Shown here: positions 16,189 to 26,981 of the stretch, piece after piece
Layout of the letters: every line of letters begins with the position of its first letter
How positions within the stretch are numbered: the first letter of the stretch is position 1
From: Phaseolus vulgaris
Taxonomy: Eukaryota; Streptophyta; Magnoliopsida; Fabales; Fabaceae
DNA length: 64,000 nucleotides
Assembly (NCBI RefSeq): GCF_000499845.2
Contig: NC_023759.2
Coordinates: 48,024,172-48,088,171 of the forward strand
Direction of reading: 5' to 3'
The notes under the pieces: model-generated
What the model was told of the DNA's origin: nothing
Database searches by the model: none
The model's input: the letters and a program-made list of their open reading frames with translations, nothing else
Translations under genes and position numbers: made by a program

Positions 16189-17286
16189 TGATGACTTTTT
16201 ACGGCAAGTGCATTGCGTTTGTCAGAAGTAATAATTGTCCCTAAAGACGGATATCGATCCCACAAAGAACAGTGAATCATCAAGTACAATATTCGCTAAA
16301 TATAACAACAGAACAATAAAAAAGAGTGTGAAGTGATTATGTTGGCACTGATCAATAAGAAAACAAACAAAGAATTAGTTGCTTCAATTGGAAAAATTGG
16401 GATTAAGTTTCATCTCTCTCACTCTCATGTATTTTGATTAGCATGTTAATATTAAGTTCTTTAATTGAAATTGATGCCCGTATAAAAATCATTTATTTCG
16501 ATTCCTCGCATATAAAATCCTTAAGAATGTTCCCTAACTATCGATCCCTCGCATACTTATAAGAACAACTTAGAACGAAGCTCAGACGTTTAATAGCAAT
16601 TAACATTTCAAGTCTATTCCTAGCACTCAAATATGTTAAGTATTGTTGTTTAGGTCCAAACCCTAAAAATACCTCCCGGTCAGATTTAAGATTCTCAATT
16701 TGTCACGGAGAATTAAAAGTAAAACAACAATACCAATAATCAATCAAGAACTGAATATTAATATATAAAATATCACCTCAATACATAAGAGTTTGAGCAG
16801 ATTACTCCCAATCCCAAAGGGTAGAATTAGCCACGCATACTTCTATCACCTTCCATTCTCCCAATTGGGTTACAATTCACACTATGGTGTTTTCCTCTCA
16901 ATCTGGCACCCTAAGGTTGAGCCTCTAGCCCTCTATTTATCCTAGTTTTCTAGGGTTAGGTTGTTTCCTATGTCGCGCTAATGGGCTAAATGATAAAACA
17001 TAAAAAAGGCCCAATCTTTCTTTGCATCTTTTCCATTCTGGCACCTTCTATCTTTATCTTTTTAGCTCAAATCATTCATCTTTAATCCAAATCTCCAATC
17101 TTCCTTAGAAATCTGCAATTAACACCAAATTTGGGAATAAAATACTCTTATTCAAATAAAGATCATAAAAAATGTAAAAAGGTATAAATTCATAAATTAG
17201 GGATTATTTTATATGTAAATTAGCAATAAATCCTCATAAGTGCCTATATTTTAATATGAAATATTACTGAAATTAGACACTTATCA
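16189..17286 (-). repeat. Sole (5') LTR of the nested element
   Basis: On the plus strand it starts TGATGACTTTTTACGG and ends GACACTTATCA (TG...CA). It is placed as the 5' LTR by the adjacent primer-binding site. No second copy exists at the other end of the insert or elsewhere in the window. Confidence 0.8.
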
Positions 17287-17808
17287 GTGGAAAAATCCAG
17301 GAAAGAGTACCTATCGCAGGTCCAGGAGACCATCAAGACTGAGATCTTGATGGGGCAAGCTGTCAATACTCTGGACAGCGAAGTGGTGGAGCTGAGGAGC
17401 AAGATAATCAACCTGGAGGCTGAGACTTCCTCCCTACGCCAACTGAACTCACAACTAGCGGGGGATCTCAAGTCTACCAAGGAGGAGGCCACTGATGGGG
17501 GGAAGAAACTTGAGAAGGCAGTGAGCGAGCTCTCTGCAGTGAAGGTCGAGCTTGCCGAAGCAAAGGGCAAATTGGAAGAAGCTGCCTCTTCCATTGCTTC
17601 CCTCACCACTGAGAAGAACGCCTTGGAGACTTCAAAGCAAGAGCTCGAAGCTGAGAACGCCGAACTTATGAACGTGGGTGCTGACGCCCTTGCTGATGGG
17701 TTCGAGCTGGCATTCGAGCAGATTCGTTGCGTTCTTCCAGATTTGGACCTTACGCAGTTCAGCATCTACCACAAAGTGGTAGATGGCAAGCTCATTCCTC
17801 CTTCTTGA

Positions 17809-18784
17809 GTTTTCTTCTCATAATTTCATATTTCTGCACAATTCTTGTACTTGAAACTTGTATAGACCTTGGTGTGAATATATACTTGCTTCAGCTATAT
17901 GTTTCTTCTCTCGTATCTTCTTAAGCTTCATCTTTCTTTTTGCACACAACTAACTGTTAACTAGCTTAGGTTTAGCGCAATCTGTACTCTTTGATCTTGG
18001 CCTCTACCTTGATCACGACTAACAACTCCCTTAGCTTTGTCTTTAACAGTTCTTATGCACAGCTTCGTACTAGATGACTGACTAGGCATAGTCTGTCTGT
18101 TTCGGCTTGTTGTGTAAGAACTTGTTTGGAAAAGCTTCCTCCGACAAGGCACTACCCACTAGCATATCCACCAACAACTCATCAGTCATCGTTCTTCGGT
18201 CTTCACCTTGCTTCTCTGTCACTCTAGCGCTAAGTGCATAGAGGACTTTGACATCAATCGTCAGAGGTGATGCCTTGTTTTGGGGGAAGAAGAGTGTTTC
18301 TCGATAGCCCCTCTTACCTTCCCCAAGGTCATCAACCTTGGGCGGATCGGGTCGTTCTTTTCCTGCCTCACTCCTGGGGTGAGAAGGGTTTAAACTAAGA
18401 GCTTTACTGGGCCAACATTGGTATATGCCAAATGGGTAAGGACGTTTGTCGAAATCCTTCCTTTCCCTCTCTTGGTCTTACTAGCACCCTTGGCTTTTCA
18501 AACCCTAGTCGCCTGCACTCACGCCTGGGGTGAGGAGGACTTATATTAGCGCCCATACTCGCGCCTAGGGCGAATAAGGCCTAACCGATCACCTGCACTC
18601 GCACCTGGGGCGAGGAGGATTTTAACTTGAAAACTCTCGCACACTTGATATGCTGATAATCTTTTCATTGGGTGGCCTCGTTAAAAACCCTCCTTAAGGA
18701 AAAGAGTGCCCCCTTATCTGTTCAACTGTTTTCAGTATATACATTGAGTGTGTCTTTAGCGCGAGAACGCAACTACTTTACAAC
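17809..18784. other. Non-coding segment between antisense ORF and integrase
   Basis: Inside the Tat element, 3' of pol on the coding strand and 3' of the antisense ORF on the other, so it would hold both transcripts' 3' UTRs. It includes the CG-rich degenerate repeat at 18360-18625 and a stretch near 18670-18710 (GGGTGGCCTCGTTAAAAACC) resembling 3' regions of other Tat elements. No coding sequence seen. Confidence 0.6.
18360..18625. repeat. Degenerate palindromic minisatellite in the Tat 3' region
   Basis: Four variants of a near-palindrome of the form CTCGCGCCTGGGGCGAG sit near 18366, 18520, 18558 and 18597. The last three are spaced about 40 bp apart, each followed by a variable ~20-bp arm. 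They can form hairpins in RNA of either strand. Confidence 0.6.
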
Positions 18785-20092
18785 TTAACTGAAATAAAAT
18801 TTCAAGTGGGTGGCGTTCCACGTTCTGGGGATTGCTCCTCCATCCAGAGTTTTCAGCCGATAAGCTCCATTCTCCGATGCCTCAACCACTCTGTATGGAC
18901 CTGTCCACTTTGGAGACAACTTGTTTTCCATCTCATTCTGATGCGCCTTTCTCATCACCAGCTCACCTTCCTGGAAACGCTTGAGCCTCACCTTGGAGTT
19001 GTGCCTCCGTTCTACTCTTCTCTTGATGGCTTCAGCACTAACTCTGGCTTCTTCTCGCACTTCGTCCAGTAGGTCGAGATTCACCTTTCGTTCTTCGTTG
19101 GATTCTTCGGCAATGAAATTCAAAAACCTGGGAGAGCTCTCCTGTATCTCCACGGGAATCATGGCATCTGTCCCGTAGACAAGGCTAAAGGGTGTCTCAT
19201 GGGTGCTGGACTGTGGAGTGGTATGGTAGGACCATACGATTCTGGGGACCTCCTCTGCCCAGTTTCCTTTAACTTTCTCTAGTCTTCGCTTCAGCCCCCT
19301 GAGCAGTACTCGGTTGGCTGACTCCACCTGCCCATTGGTTTGTGGGTGTTCCACCGAGGCGAAAACCTGTTGTATCTTTAACTCCTCGCACATCTTCCTT
19401 AGCTGATGACTTGTGAACTGGGTGCCATTGTCGGAGACCAGCCTCTTGGGTACTCTGAAACGACAGACAATGTTCTTCCAGACAAAGTGCTCGACTTTCT
19501 GTGCGGTGATGTGCGCAACTGGTTCTGCCTCCACCCACTTGGTGAAATACTCGATGGCCACGATGAGGAACTTCATCTGCCTTATCGTCAGGGGAAAAGG
19601 TCCTAGGATGTCGATTCCCCATATGTGAAATGGCCACGGGCTATGGATGGACTTCAACTCCTCGGGAGGTGCCTTATGCCAGTCTGCGTGAAGTTGACAC
19701 TGTTTGCAACGCTGAGCATACCTCACGCAGTCTTCCTTCAGCGTTGGCCAGTACTATCCCGCGCGGAGGATCCTACTTGCCAAAGTGCGTCCACCTACAT
19801 GACTTCTGCATACCCCCTCGTGTAGCTCTGACATGAGTCTAGTGCATTGCTCGCCGTACACGCAGATCTGCACAGGATGAGAAAACCCAAATCTAAACAG
19901 GTTCCCATCAATCAAAGTAAACTTACTCGAGCTCCTCTTTATTCTTTTTGCCTCTGTCGGGTCAAGTGGGAGTACACCATCTTCTAAGTACAACTGGTAC
20001 GGTGTTATCCACGTGTCGGGCTCCCTAACAGTGCAAACTTCCATCGCCTCATCGGTCTTTGCCGGTTGCGCTCTAACCCTCGACGCTTTCAA
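18785..20092 (-). pseudogene. Integrase of the Tat element
   Basis: Contains the N-terminal HHCC zinc-binding module (HEGVCRSHV ... CKQCQ), the DDE core (WGIDILGPFP; LVSDNGTQF; HPQTNGQVESAN) and a C-terminal GPYRV module ending HLKFYFS. It would insert the reverse-transcribed DNA into the host genome. An in-frame TAG at 19756-19754 lies between the zinc module's second H and first C. The upstream link to the second RNase H is broken by a frameshift near 20150-20157. No chromodomain, as expected for Tat. Confidence 0.88.
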
Positions 20093-20148
20093 CGTCTCTT
20101 GAGTCAGTGACGATGACCGATCGTCAGACGCTCCATCGATTTGTACAC

Positions 20149-20694
20149 TTAAAGTACCTGGTTGTCTGACACGAACGCTCGCGGTACCTTCAAGGTCTCC
20201 TGAATGACGGTCCTCTGTTTTCCCCCCTTGCCTGAGCTGGCCAGCTTGGCAAGCAGGTCTGCTTTGGCATTTTGCTCTCTCGGCACATGAACTAGTTCAA
20301 ACTCGGTGAAGGACGTCTTTAGGAGCTGTACGTATTCCAGGTAAGCTGCCATCTGGGGATCTTTCGCCTGGAACTCCCCTGTAACTTGCCCGGTGACTAG
20401 CAAAGAGTCACTCTTAGCAACCAGACTTCTTGCTCTCATTTCTCTTGCTAGCAACATTCCTGCGATCAGGGCTTCATACTCCGCCTGATTGTTGCTAGCC
20501 TTGAAGGCAAAGCGGAGGGACTGCTCGATCAGCACTCCGTTCGGGCCTTCCAAAATGACCCCAGCGCCGCTCCTCTGCTGATTGGAGGAGCCATCCACTG
20601 ATAATACCCATCGGAAGTCTAAACCTTCTGAAGGTGTCGCGACCGACGACAGCTTGACCACAAAGTCGGCGAACACCTGCCCCTTTATCGGTCC
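20149..20694 (-). pseudogene. Second (archaeal-like) RNase H of the Tat element
   Basis: A second RNase H fold after the usual one: VDGSSNQQRSGAGVILEGP (first Asp), NNQAEYEALIAGM (Glu), KSDSLLV (Asp) and NAKADLLAKLAS (final Asp) are the four expected acidic positions in order. Dual RNase H is diagnostic for plant Tat elements. It is read in the same frame as the upstream RT/RNase H but separated by the stop at 20697-20695. Confidence 0.85.
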
Positions 20695-23490
20695 TCAGGG
20701 CTCGTACTGAATATCGAACTCTGACAATTCCACCGCCCACTTGACCATCCTTCCCGCTACGTCTGGTTTCTTTAGCACCTTTTGGATGGGCAAATCTGTC
20801 ATTATCACTACTGTGAAGCTGTGAAAATAATGTTTGAGTCTTCTCGCTGAAAATACCACCGCCAGGGCAGCCTTCTCGAGGGCTTGGTACCTTGTTTCAG
20901 GGCCTTGCAGTACCTTACTCACAAAGTACACAGGCTTCTGAACCTGATCTTGCTCTTGCACCAGGACTGAACTGACTGCTCTCTCCGTCACAGCAAAGTA
21001 TAGACGAAGAGGGATGCCCACTTGTGGTTTACGCAAGACTGGTGGGCTTGCCAGGTACTCCTTCAACTTGATGAAGGCCTCCTCGCACTCCTGTGTCCAA
21101 AGGAATCTGCTGTTGCGCTTAAGACACTGGAAGTACGGATGACCTTTCTTCCCTCCAGCGGACATAAATCGGGATAATGCTGCCAACCGACCGGTGAGTT
21201 GCTGCACCTCCTTTACCGTCGTTGGACTCCTCATCGCCACGATTGCTGCGCACTTCTCTGGATTAGCTTCGATTCCACGCTCTGTCAGGAGGAAACCCAA
21301 GAACTTCCCAGCCTCCACGCCAAAAATACATTTCTCAGGGTTGAGCTTCAACCTGTACTTGGCGATGGTGGTGAATAATTCCTCCAGATCGGCCACATGA
21401 TGCTCCTTCTCTCGGGATGTGACCACCATGTCATCTACATATGCATGCACGTTCCTTCCAAGCATGGGCGAGAGCACCCTATCCATAAGTCGCTGGTAGG
21501 TAGCCCCCGCATTTTTCAGCCCGAACGGCATTACCTTGTAGCAGTAGCAAGACCGTTTAGTCATGAATGAGGTCTTGCATTCATCCCTGGGGTGCATTCT
21601 GATCTGGTTGTATCCTGAGAATGCATCCAAGAAGCTGAGTAGCTTCCCCCCTAATGCGCTATCCACTAGAGCGTCTATACTGGGTAGAGGGTAAGAATCT
21701 TTGGGGCATGCCTTGTTGAGGTCAGTGAAGTCCACGCACATCCTCCACTTGTCGTTTGACTTCTGCACCAGTACCACGTTCGCTAGCCACTCAGGATACT
21801 GGATCTCCCTGATGTGCCCTGCGGCAAGGAGCTTTTGCGCTTCGTCGTGGATCACTTTCCTCCTTTCTTCGTTGAATTTCCTTCGCCTATGACGCACAGG
21901 TCGAACTTTAGGATCCATCGACAGGCGATGGCAAACGAAGTCAGGGTCGATTCCTGGCATGTCAGATGCTGACCATGCGAACGCGCCCATGTGCTTCTCG
22001 ATCACCCCGGCGATCAGCCTTCGTTCTTCTTCGTCGAGCGATCCTCCCAACTTGAACCTTTTCCCCCTTATATCTACTTCTACCCACCCCTCAGCTGGGT
22101 GGGGTCTTCTCTCGCTGACGATGACCGCCCTCGCGATCCCTGACTCGCGAGGAGTGATCATGCCCTCCTCCTCCGCTTCCACCTGAGCTACCTGGGAGCC
22201 CCCCAGCGTAGCATCCTCCATCTCCTGATCGCCATGCGTTCCCCTAACCACCGATCGCTCTTCGAGCACACCTGGTGGTGGTGTTGAGGTGACATGGCAT
22301 ATGCTCCTCTTCTGCCTGAGGCTGCTCTCATAACAGCGTCTAGCCTCAGCCTGATCTGACTTGATGGTTATTACGGTCCCCTCCATCGACGGCAGCTTCA
22401 GCTTCATGTGCCTCGTCGATGGCACTGCACCCAACCTATTGAGTGTTGGCCTTCCCAGCAAGATGTTGTACGCAGAAGGGGCGTTCACCACCAAGTACTT
22501 TATCTTTTTTGTGTGGGCTGTTGTTCCATCGGTAAACGTCGTCCTCAGCTCAATGTACCCCCGCACCTCTACCTGATCCCCTGCAAAGCCGTAAAGACAC
22601 CCGGTATACGACCTTAGTTGATCGGGGGACAGCTGCAACTTGTTGAACGTCGGCCAGAACATGACGTTTGCAGAGCTCCCTTGGTCTACGAGCACTCTGT
22701 GCACTCGCCTTCCTGCTGTGATGAGGGAGATGACCACAGGATCGTTGTCGTGCGGTACAACGTCCTGTAGATCAGCTTTCTTGAAAGTGATGTCTACCTC
22801 GGGGAAATGACCCTCGTCTACCGAGTCCACGGCCATAACCGATCGAGCATACCTTATTCTTTGTGATGCGGTGCACCCCCCATCGGAGAAGCCTCCCGCA
22901 ATCGTTCGCACCTCCCCGTGCACAGGGATTTCATGCTGTTGTTCTCCTGCCTGGGCCCCCGATGCGCGATCACCCTGCGCCTCCCGCAGGTTCAGGAACC
23001 CAGACTTTACCAACTCCGCCAGTTGGTGTCCCAACGCCAAGCAGGAGTGGAGTGTGTGGCCAAAGGCTTGGTGAAACTCACACCACTCGTTCTTCTTCCT
23101 CCCAAGTACCTTATCTGTCTTCTTTGGTACTCGGAGTCTTGCAGCTATGGCAGGAAGGGCGATCAGATCCGCCAACTCTACCATGAAATCGTATCTTAGG
23201 GGTGCATTATTCTCCCTTGCACGCCCCCTGCACTGGTCCTTCCTGGGTGCATAAGGACGAGGTTTCCCCTGCACCTTTTTTCCCTCCTTTGCCTCATGCA
23301 CCCTCGCTTGCTGCTGTTGCTTCCCCTGTCCTCCACGCGGCTTCGGTGGTGCAGTACTTCCTCTTTTCTCAGAAACCTCTGTCTCTGCCACTATGTGCGC
23401 CACTGCGCGTCGCCGGATCTCCGCAAAGGTGCTGGGATGGCTCCTGATGAGCGACTCACTGAAGGGACCAGGCAGCACTCCCTTCTTAAC
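20695..23490 (-). pseudogene. Gag C-terminus, protease, reverse transcriptase and RNase H of the Tat element
   Basis: In the 927-codon open frame beginning at 23478: a Cys/His knuckle-like motif (CEFHQAFGHTLHSC, residues ~133-146), aspartic protease (VLVDQGSSAN, catalytic Asp ~265; LLGRPTLN ~341), reverse transcriptase ~555-745 with LDAFSGYNQI and the AYVDD active site (~679-683), then RNase H to 927 (VYFVSKVL, ALEKAAL). Copies RNA into DNA and removes template RNA. The frame ends at TGA 20697-20695, where relatives usually have an arginine codon in YEPRGPI; a CGA-to-TGA change at a CpG is the simplest cause. Confidence 0.9.
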
Positions 23491-24218
23491 GCATGCACCA
23501 GCATATCCTCGTCCTTGCTGGGCAATCTAACCACTTGTGCTCCGAAGCGGTTGAGGTAGTCTTTCAGCGACTCATCTTGATATTGGCGTACATCGAACAG
23601 ATCGTACGACACCACTGAAGGTGCTCTGTTAACGATATACTGCTCAGTGAAAAGCTTCGAAAACTGATGGAAGGACGTGATATGACCCTCTGGCAGACTC
23701 ACGAACCATTCCATGGCGATTCCACTCAGTGTACTCATGAACATCTTGCAGTACACGACATCTGAGCCCCCAGACAGCATCATCTGAGTGTGGAACGCCG
23801 TCAGATGCGCTTCTGGATCTTCTACCCCCGTGAACGACGCCTTCACTCCCACCAGGTTGGGAGACACCATGGTTTTCATGATTTCAGGGGATAATGGCAT
23901 AGGGAACGCTCTCGGAGGCGATGGTGGCATCGACATCCTTTCTTCAACTGCGCGTTCCTTCTGCTCCTGTAACGTCCTTCTCAGCTCCTCATTAACGCGA
24001 TTCAGCTCATCATTCCTGCTCTGCGATGCAGCCAACTCCGCCTGCATCTTCTCTTGTTCAGCTCTCGACGCTGCGACATTGTCCTGCAGCGCACGCATCA
24101 TCTCCAGGACCTGCACCATTGTCACAGCTCCTTCCTCAGCAGATGGCGCAGGTGATGTTTGTCTGGTTCTCCTCATTTTCTCAGCAAAAAACTCAGCAAA
24201 AACTTTGAGAAACTTCAT
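23487..24218 (-). pseudogene. Gag of the Tat element
   Basis: Structural capsid protein. The first ATG in frame is at 24218 (MKFLKVFAEFF); an upstream extension has no ATG. A coiled-coil N-terminus rich in Glu/Arg/Gln precedes a retrotransposon gag domain (FTGVEDPEAHLTAFHTQM; GIAMEWFVSLPEG; YQDESLKDYLNRF). A one-base frameshift near 23487-23490, in an A/G-rich run, throws the end of gag out of frame. The sequence continues in the next frame into the protease-RT unit. Confidence 0.85.
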
Positions 24219-24252
24219 AAACTTTGGTGTGGATGGGACCACGATTCACAGG

Positions 24253-24270
24253 GCCCCACGGTGGGCGCCA
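24253..24270 (-). other. Primer-binding site of the Tat element
   Basis: Minus strand TGGCGCCCACCGTGGGGC starts two bases from the end of the 5' LTR and begins with TGG, the complement of a tRNA CCA end. I do not assign the tRNA species. Confidence 0.75.
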
Positions 24271-24272
24271 AA

Positions 24273-25316
24273 TGATCCTGTCGTCAACTCAAGCGTGGAG
24301 GAATTGCTTTGTCGCTTCCTTACCCCGCCTATGCAACTGTGCTATCCGCAAGAATGCTCTTAGAACCTTCTCCGGGAACTTCAAACGCAACCTGCAAAAC
24401 ACACAGACGGCGCCTCTAGCGGCCGTTTGCACTCCGACGCTCAAGTTAGGTCACAGAACCACCAACAAAAATGTCACTGAATCTCTCTTTGATTCTCTTT
24501 TTTCTCTCTCTCTGTGTCTGTGCCTAACAGAATTCTGTTACGCTATCCTCTGCGTGTGTCAGAATTCTGTTACGCTATTGTGCGAAAACGTACCAAAATG
24601 AGTAAAAACGTGGGTGTGTACCTTTCACGACGTGGAGTGCACTTTTATCTTGGTCGCGCCTCTCTCAGATGGTGACACGTGGAGGCATGCAACTCACATC
24701 TAACCGTACACGTGCCACTACCTGAAGGGCTCTAGCGCATCTCTTTGTGCGCCTAAGTTATTCCCTTGCGGAGTAACTTAGCGCGTTTCTTCCATCTGGG
24801 TGAATCGCACACTCCCAGGAGAACGCCAGGTGTGGCTGGACTAGGCACACTCACCAAGCATTGCTCTCTGCATAAACGATTTCCCCTTCACGATGTCATG
24901 CACGTAATGGGTTAAGAGAGTCACCAATCACTGACCGGTTTACTAACTCCCTCAGGCCACTCTCGTGCACGATTCTACCGGCGAGCAGCTCCTCTTTCTC
25001 TGAGATATGATCATGCGAGGTCCATGTGTAACGCTCTCGCTGGGAATCTCAGTCCCAGTTTAACTGCGTGTAACACGAAACCCCGATGACCATGCACCCG
25101 ATGACTGATCGGTGCTCTATTGCTTCTCGCGTTCTCCCCCCAGGTGTTTATCTTGGAACTGATCTGTCGGTGGCCACTCGGTTACTACCCACCGATCACC
25201 GTTCTGGGTGATCTCCTCCCTGATTTCTCTGCCACCTGATCCACGTGTCACCCTGCGAGTGGTCCACGTGGTTATCTGCTGCTGACGTAATCGACTACCA
25301 ATGACCGACCGAATCA
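24273..25316 (-). repeat. 5' LTR of the Tat element
   Basis: 1,044 bp, TG...CA, next to the primer-binding site and therefore the 5' LTR of the minus-strand element. It carries the promoter by position. Compared with the left LTR I count about 11 substitutions, mostly transitions, and no indels. Confidence 0.95.
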
Positions 25317-26500
25317 ATATATATTCAATAAATATTACTTTGTGTCCTTCCAATAGCTAATATGAATTATGTAGGATACGGAGACACGGATCTATATATT
25401 ATATAATTTTGAATTATATAAATTAAAAATAAATATTTATGTGCAAAAGTATGGTCCAGATTCTTTTGGGAGCAGGAAGATATTTTTCATGACTGGTTCA
25501 AAAGAATTTGTTCTTATTTTTATAATCATAATAAAAAATTATACAATAAATTTGAGTTTTTATAAAATTATTGTATTTATACCTTTTAAAATTGTGTTAG
25601 AACCGTGCTAGGATTTTAAAAAATCCAACAAATATTTTTTTGAATTGAACACTTCACCGATAAGTATCCTACGAGTGTCGACACGGATACGTGTGTCCGA
25701 CACGGATACGTCATTTAAGAAGAAGTGTACAAGCCTCATAAATCTTTAAATATTTTATTTAAATCTAAATAATTGAAAAAAAAACTACTCTATAACTTTG
25801 TTGAACAAATGTAAATAATGCGATTAAATATTAAATTTAAATTCAGGATTTAAAATTTAGAATTTAGAATAAAGTTTGATGTACACTAAATATATGTTTT
25901 ATTATTTATTTCAAATTATTTTATATTTTCATTTTTTTAAATCGATATCAATTTCTATTTGGACTTCAATCCAATTATTTGTATTTGATCTATAAAAATT
26001 GTATCTAAATTGTTTTGAACTGTAACAAATTAGATTAGTTGAGTAATGTAGCACTTGATTCACCCATACTGATTCACTTTAATTAACATGAATTGAAAGC
26101 GCGATATGACAGTGCAAGTAAGAACGATGTGATTAGGATATACAAGGAGGAAAGGGAAATGGTGAAAGTTGAAAGAAAGAAATAACGTAGAAAAGGCATA
26201 GGAGGGTTGTTAACATAACATGATATAACATCACACAATGAAAGTGTACAAGACCAGCTCTCTTTCAGCAGAGAGAAGCCATGTGCCAAGTTCTCCAATG
26301 ATGTCATTTTCGATCAAAATGAAATCCTTACCCCTTATATGCTTAATAATGTTTGAGGGAAGTGAGCCATGGCCCATTTGGAAACATGATATGTTGGTTG
26401 GTTAGTCCTTGCTTGGATTTGTCTTTTTCTTGCTTTGGCAGTGACAAGCTAGCATGTATAGGTTATAAAGAGAAGTAGTTTGTTCACACCATTCACAAAA
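25317..26500. other. AT-rich intergenic DNA with a dispersed-repeat fragment
   Basis: Around 25650-25715 a run of GACACGGATACG-type units (also a fragment near 25375) resembles a common plant dispersed repeat. A 74-codon open frame at 26083-26307 (-) starts with ATG but is hydrophobic and composition-driven; I do not call it. Nothing else recognised. Confidence 0.5.
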
Positions 26501-26981
26501 TAAACCAGTGGTTGATTTGATGTTGCCCAACTAATTCAGATATTTTCATCTACAGGGGAGAATACAGCCACAAGCTTCAGACTACGGCCACAGTATCAAG
26601 TGGTTAGAAACAAGACCAATTCAATTCCTAAGTAAATGAAAGAAGTTGACAAATAACAACAGAATACATCATATGATCCCAACTAGTACTAGACTATCTT
26701 AAGGTTTACAATTCATTCATCAATATCATCATATATTCACACAATTTTTACTATTGAGAGGCTCGGACAGCGACAAGGCAGGGAACTTCATTAACTTTAA
26801 CATATAAATTTTCTAATCCAATCAATGACTACACTCACCATTCAACAGGAATCCTACTGGTATAAAAAGTCCTAAAAATATTACTGTAGTCAAATGGAAA
26901 AACACTGAAGGGGATTTGATTGAATGATATTCTTTTTGTTCATACTCAGAATATGTATAGCACACAGAAATCATCAAGGGG

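Larger units (their letters stand above)
13411..17286 (-). mobile_element. Nested non-autonomous LTR element with a single LTR
   Basis: This 3,876-bp insert splits the antisense ORF. Read on the minus strand it has a 5' LTR (17286-16189), a tRNA-Asp-type primer-binding site (16182-16165), a 2.75-kb A/T-biased non-coding interior and a 3' end in the polypurine-like GTTGGGGAGAG (13411-13422). There, host sequence resumes with no 3' LTR. GTGGAAAAATCC is present on both sides (13399-13410, 17287-17298), i.e. a 12-bp duplication, longer than the ~5 bp of gypsy integrases. The interior carries no gag or pol; the hydrophobic open frames at 15193-15477 and 15710-15913 come from the A-rich tract. It resembles a LARD-type non-autonomous element of an Athila/Tat-like family. 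Confidence 0.8.
11597..17808 (+). pseudogene. Antisense ORF of the Tat element (PF04195-like, coiled-coil C-terminus), disrupted
   Basis: Codes on the strand opposite gag-pol, downstream of pol. It starts at ATG 11597 after a CT-rich leader. The N-terminal two-thirds resemble the plant 'putative gypsy type transposon' domain (Pfam PF04195): conserved-looking blocks around FTFIYSAIFKRLKLHLPFTFFEKELM, WAFIRAFEIL and EGFPLYWVPGVEFKKPWG. A GT-AG intron fits 12435-12551 and keeps frame. A Ser/Pro/Ala-rich linker follows, then a long coiled coil (17299-17700) and a conserved tail VLPDLDLTQFSIYHKVVDGK. Lesions: in-frame stops at 11867-11869 and 12209-12211, a one-base frameshift at the G7 run 12814-12820, and interruption by the nested element at 13411. 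Function of such ORFs is unknown. Transcription would be antisense to the element's own RNA. Confidence 0.8.
9955..25316 (-). mobile_element. Ty3/gypsy LTR retrotransposon, Tat lineage, with antisense ORF and nested insertion
   Basis: Complete-ended element: two 1,044-bp LTRs (TG...CA), flanked on both sides by ATATA (9950-9954 and 25317-25321). Gag, protease, reverse transcriptase, RNase H, a second RNase H and integrase run on the minus strand (24218 down to 18785). A separate ORF on the plus strand lies between pol and the left (3') LTR. A second RNase H of the 'archaeal-like' type and an antisense ORF with the plant 'putative gypsy type transposon' domain are hallmarks of Tat elements (Retand/Grande/RIRE2-like). 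Without the 3.9-kb nested insert the element is about 11.5 kb. By eye the LTRs differ at about 11 sites (about 1%), so insertion is recent, yet every coding part carries at least one disabling change, so this copy is not autonomous. Confidence 0.93.

Noticed and set aside
19269..19637. Alternative frames across the integrase region
   Set aside because: Shadows of the integrase reading frame, which carries all the catalytic motifs.
26083..26307. 74-codon ATG-initiated minus-strand frame
   Set aside because: No family resemblance and Leu/Ser-rich composition as expected from AT-rich DNA; no neighbouring exon or promoter signal.
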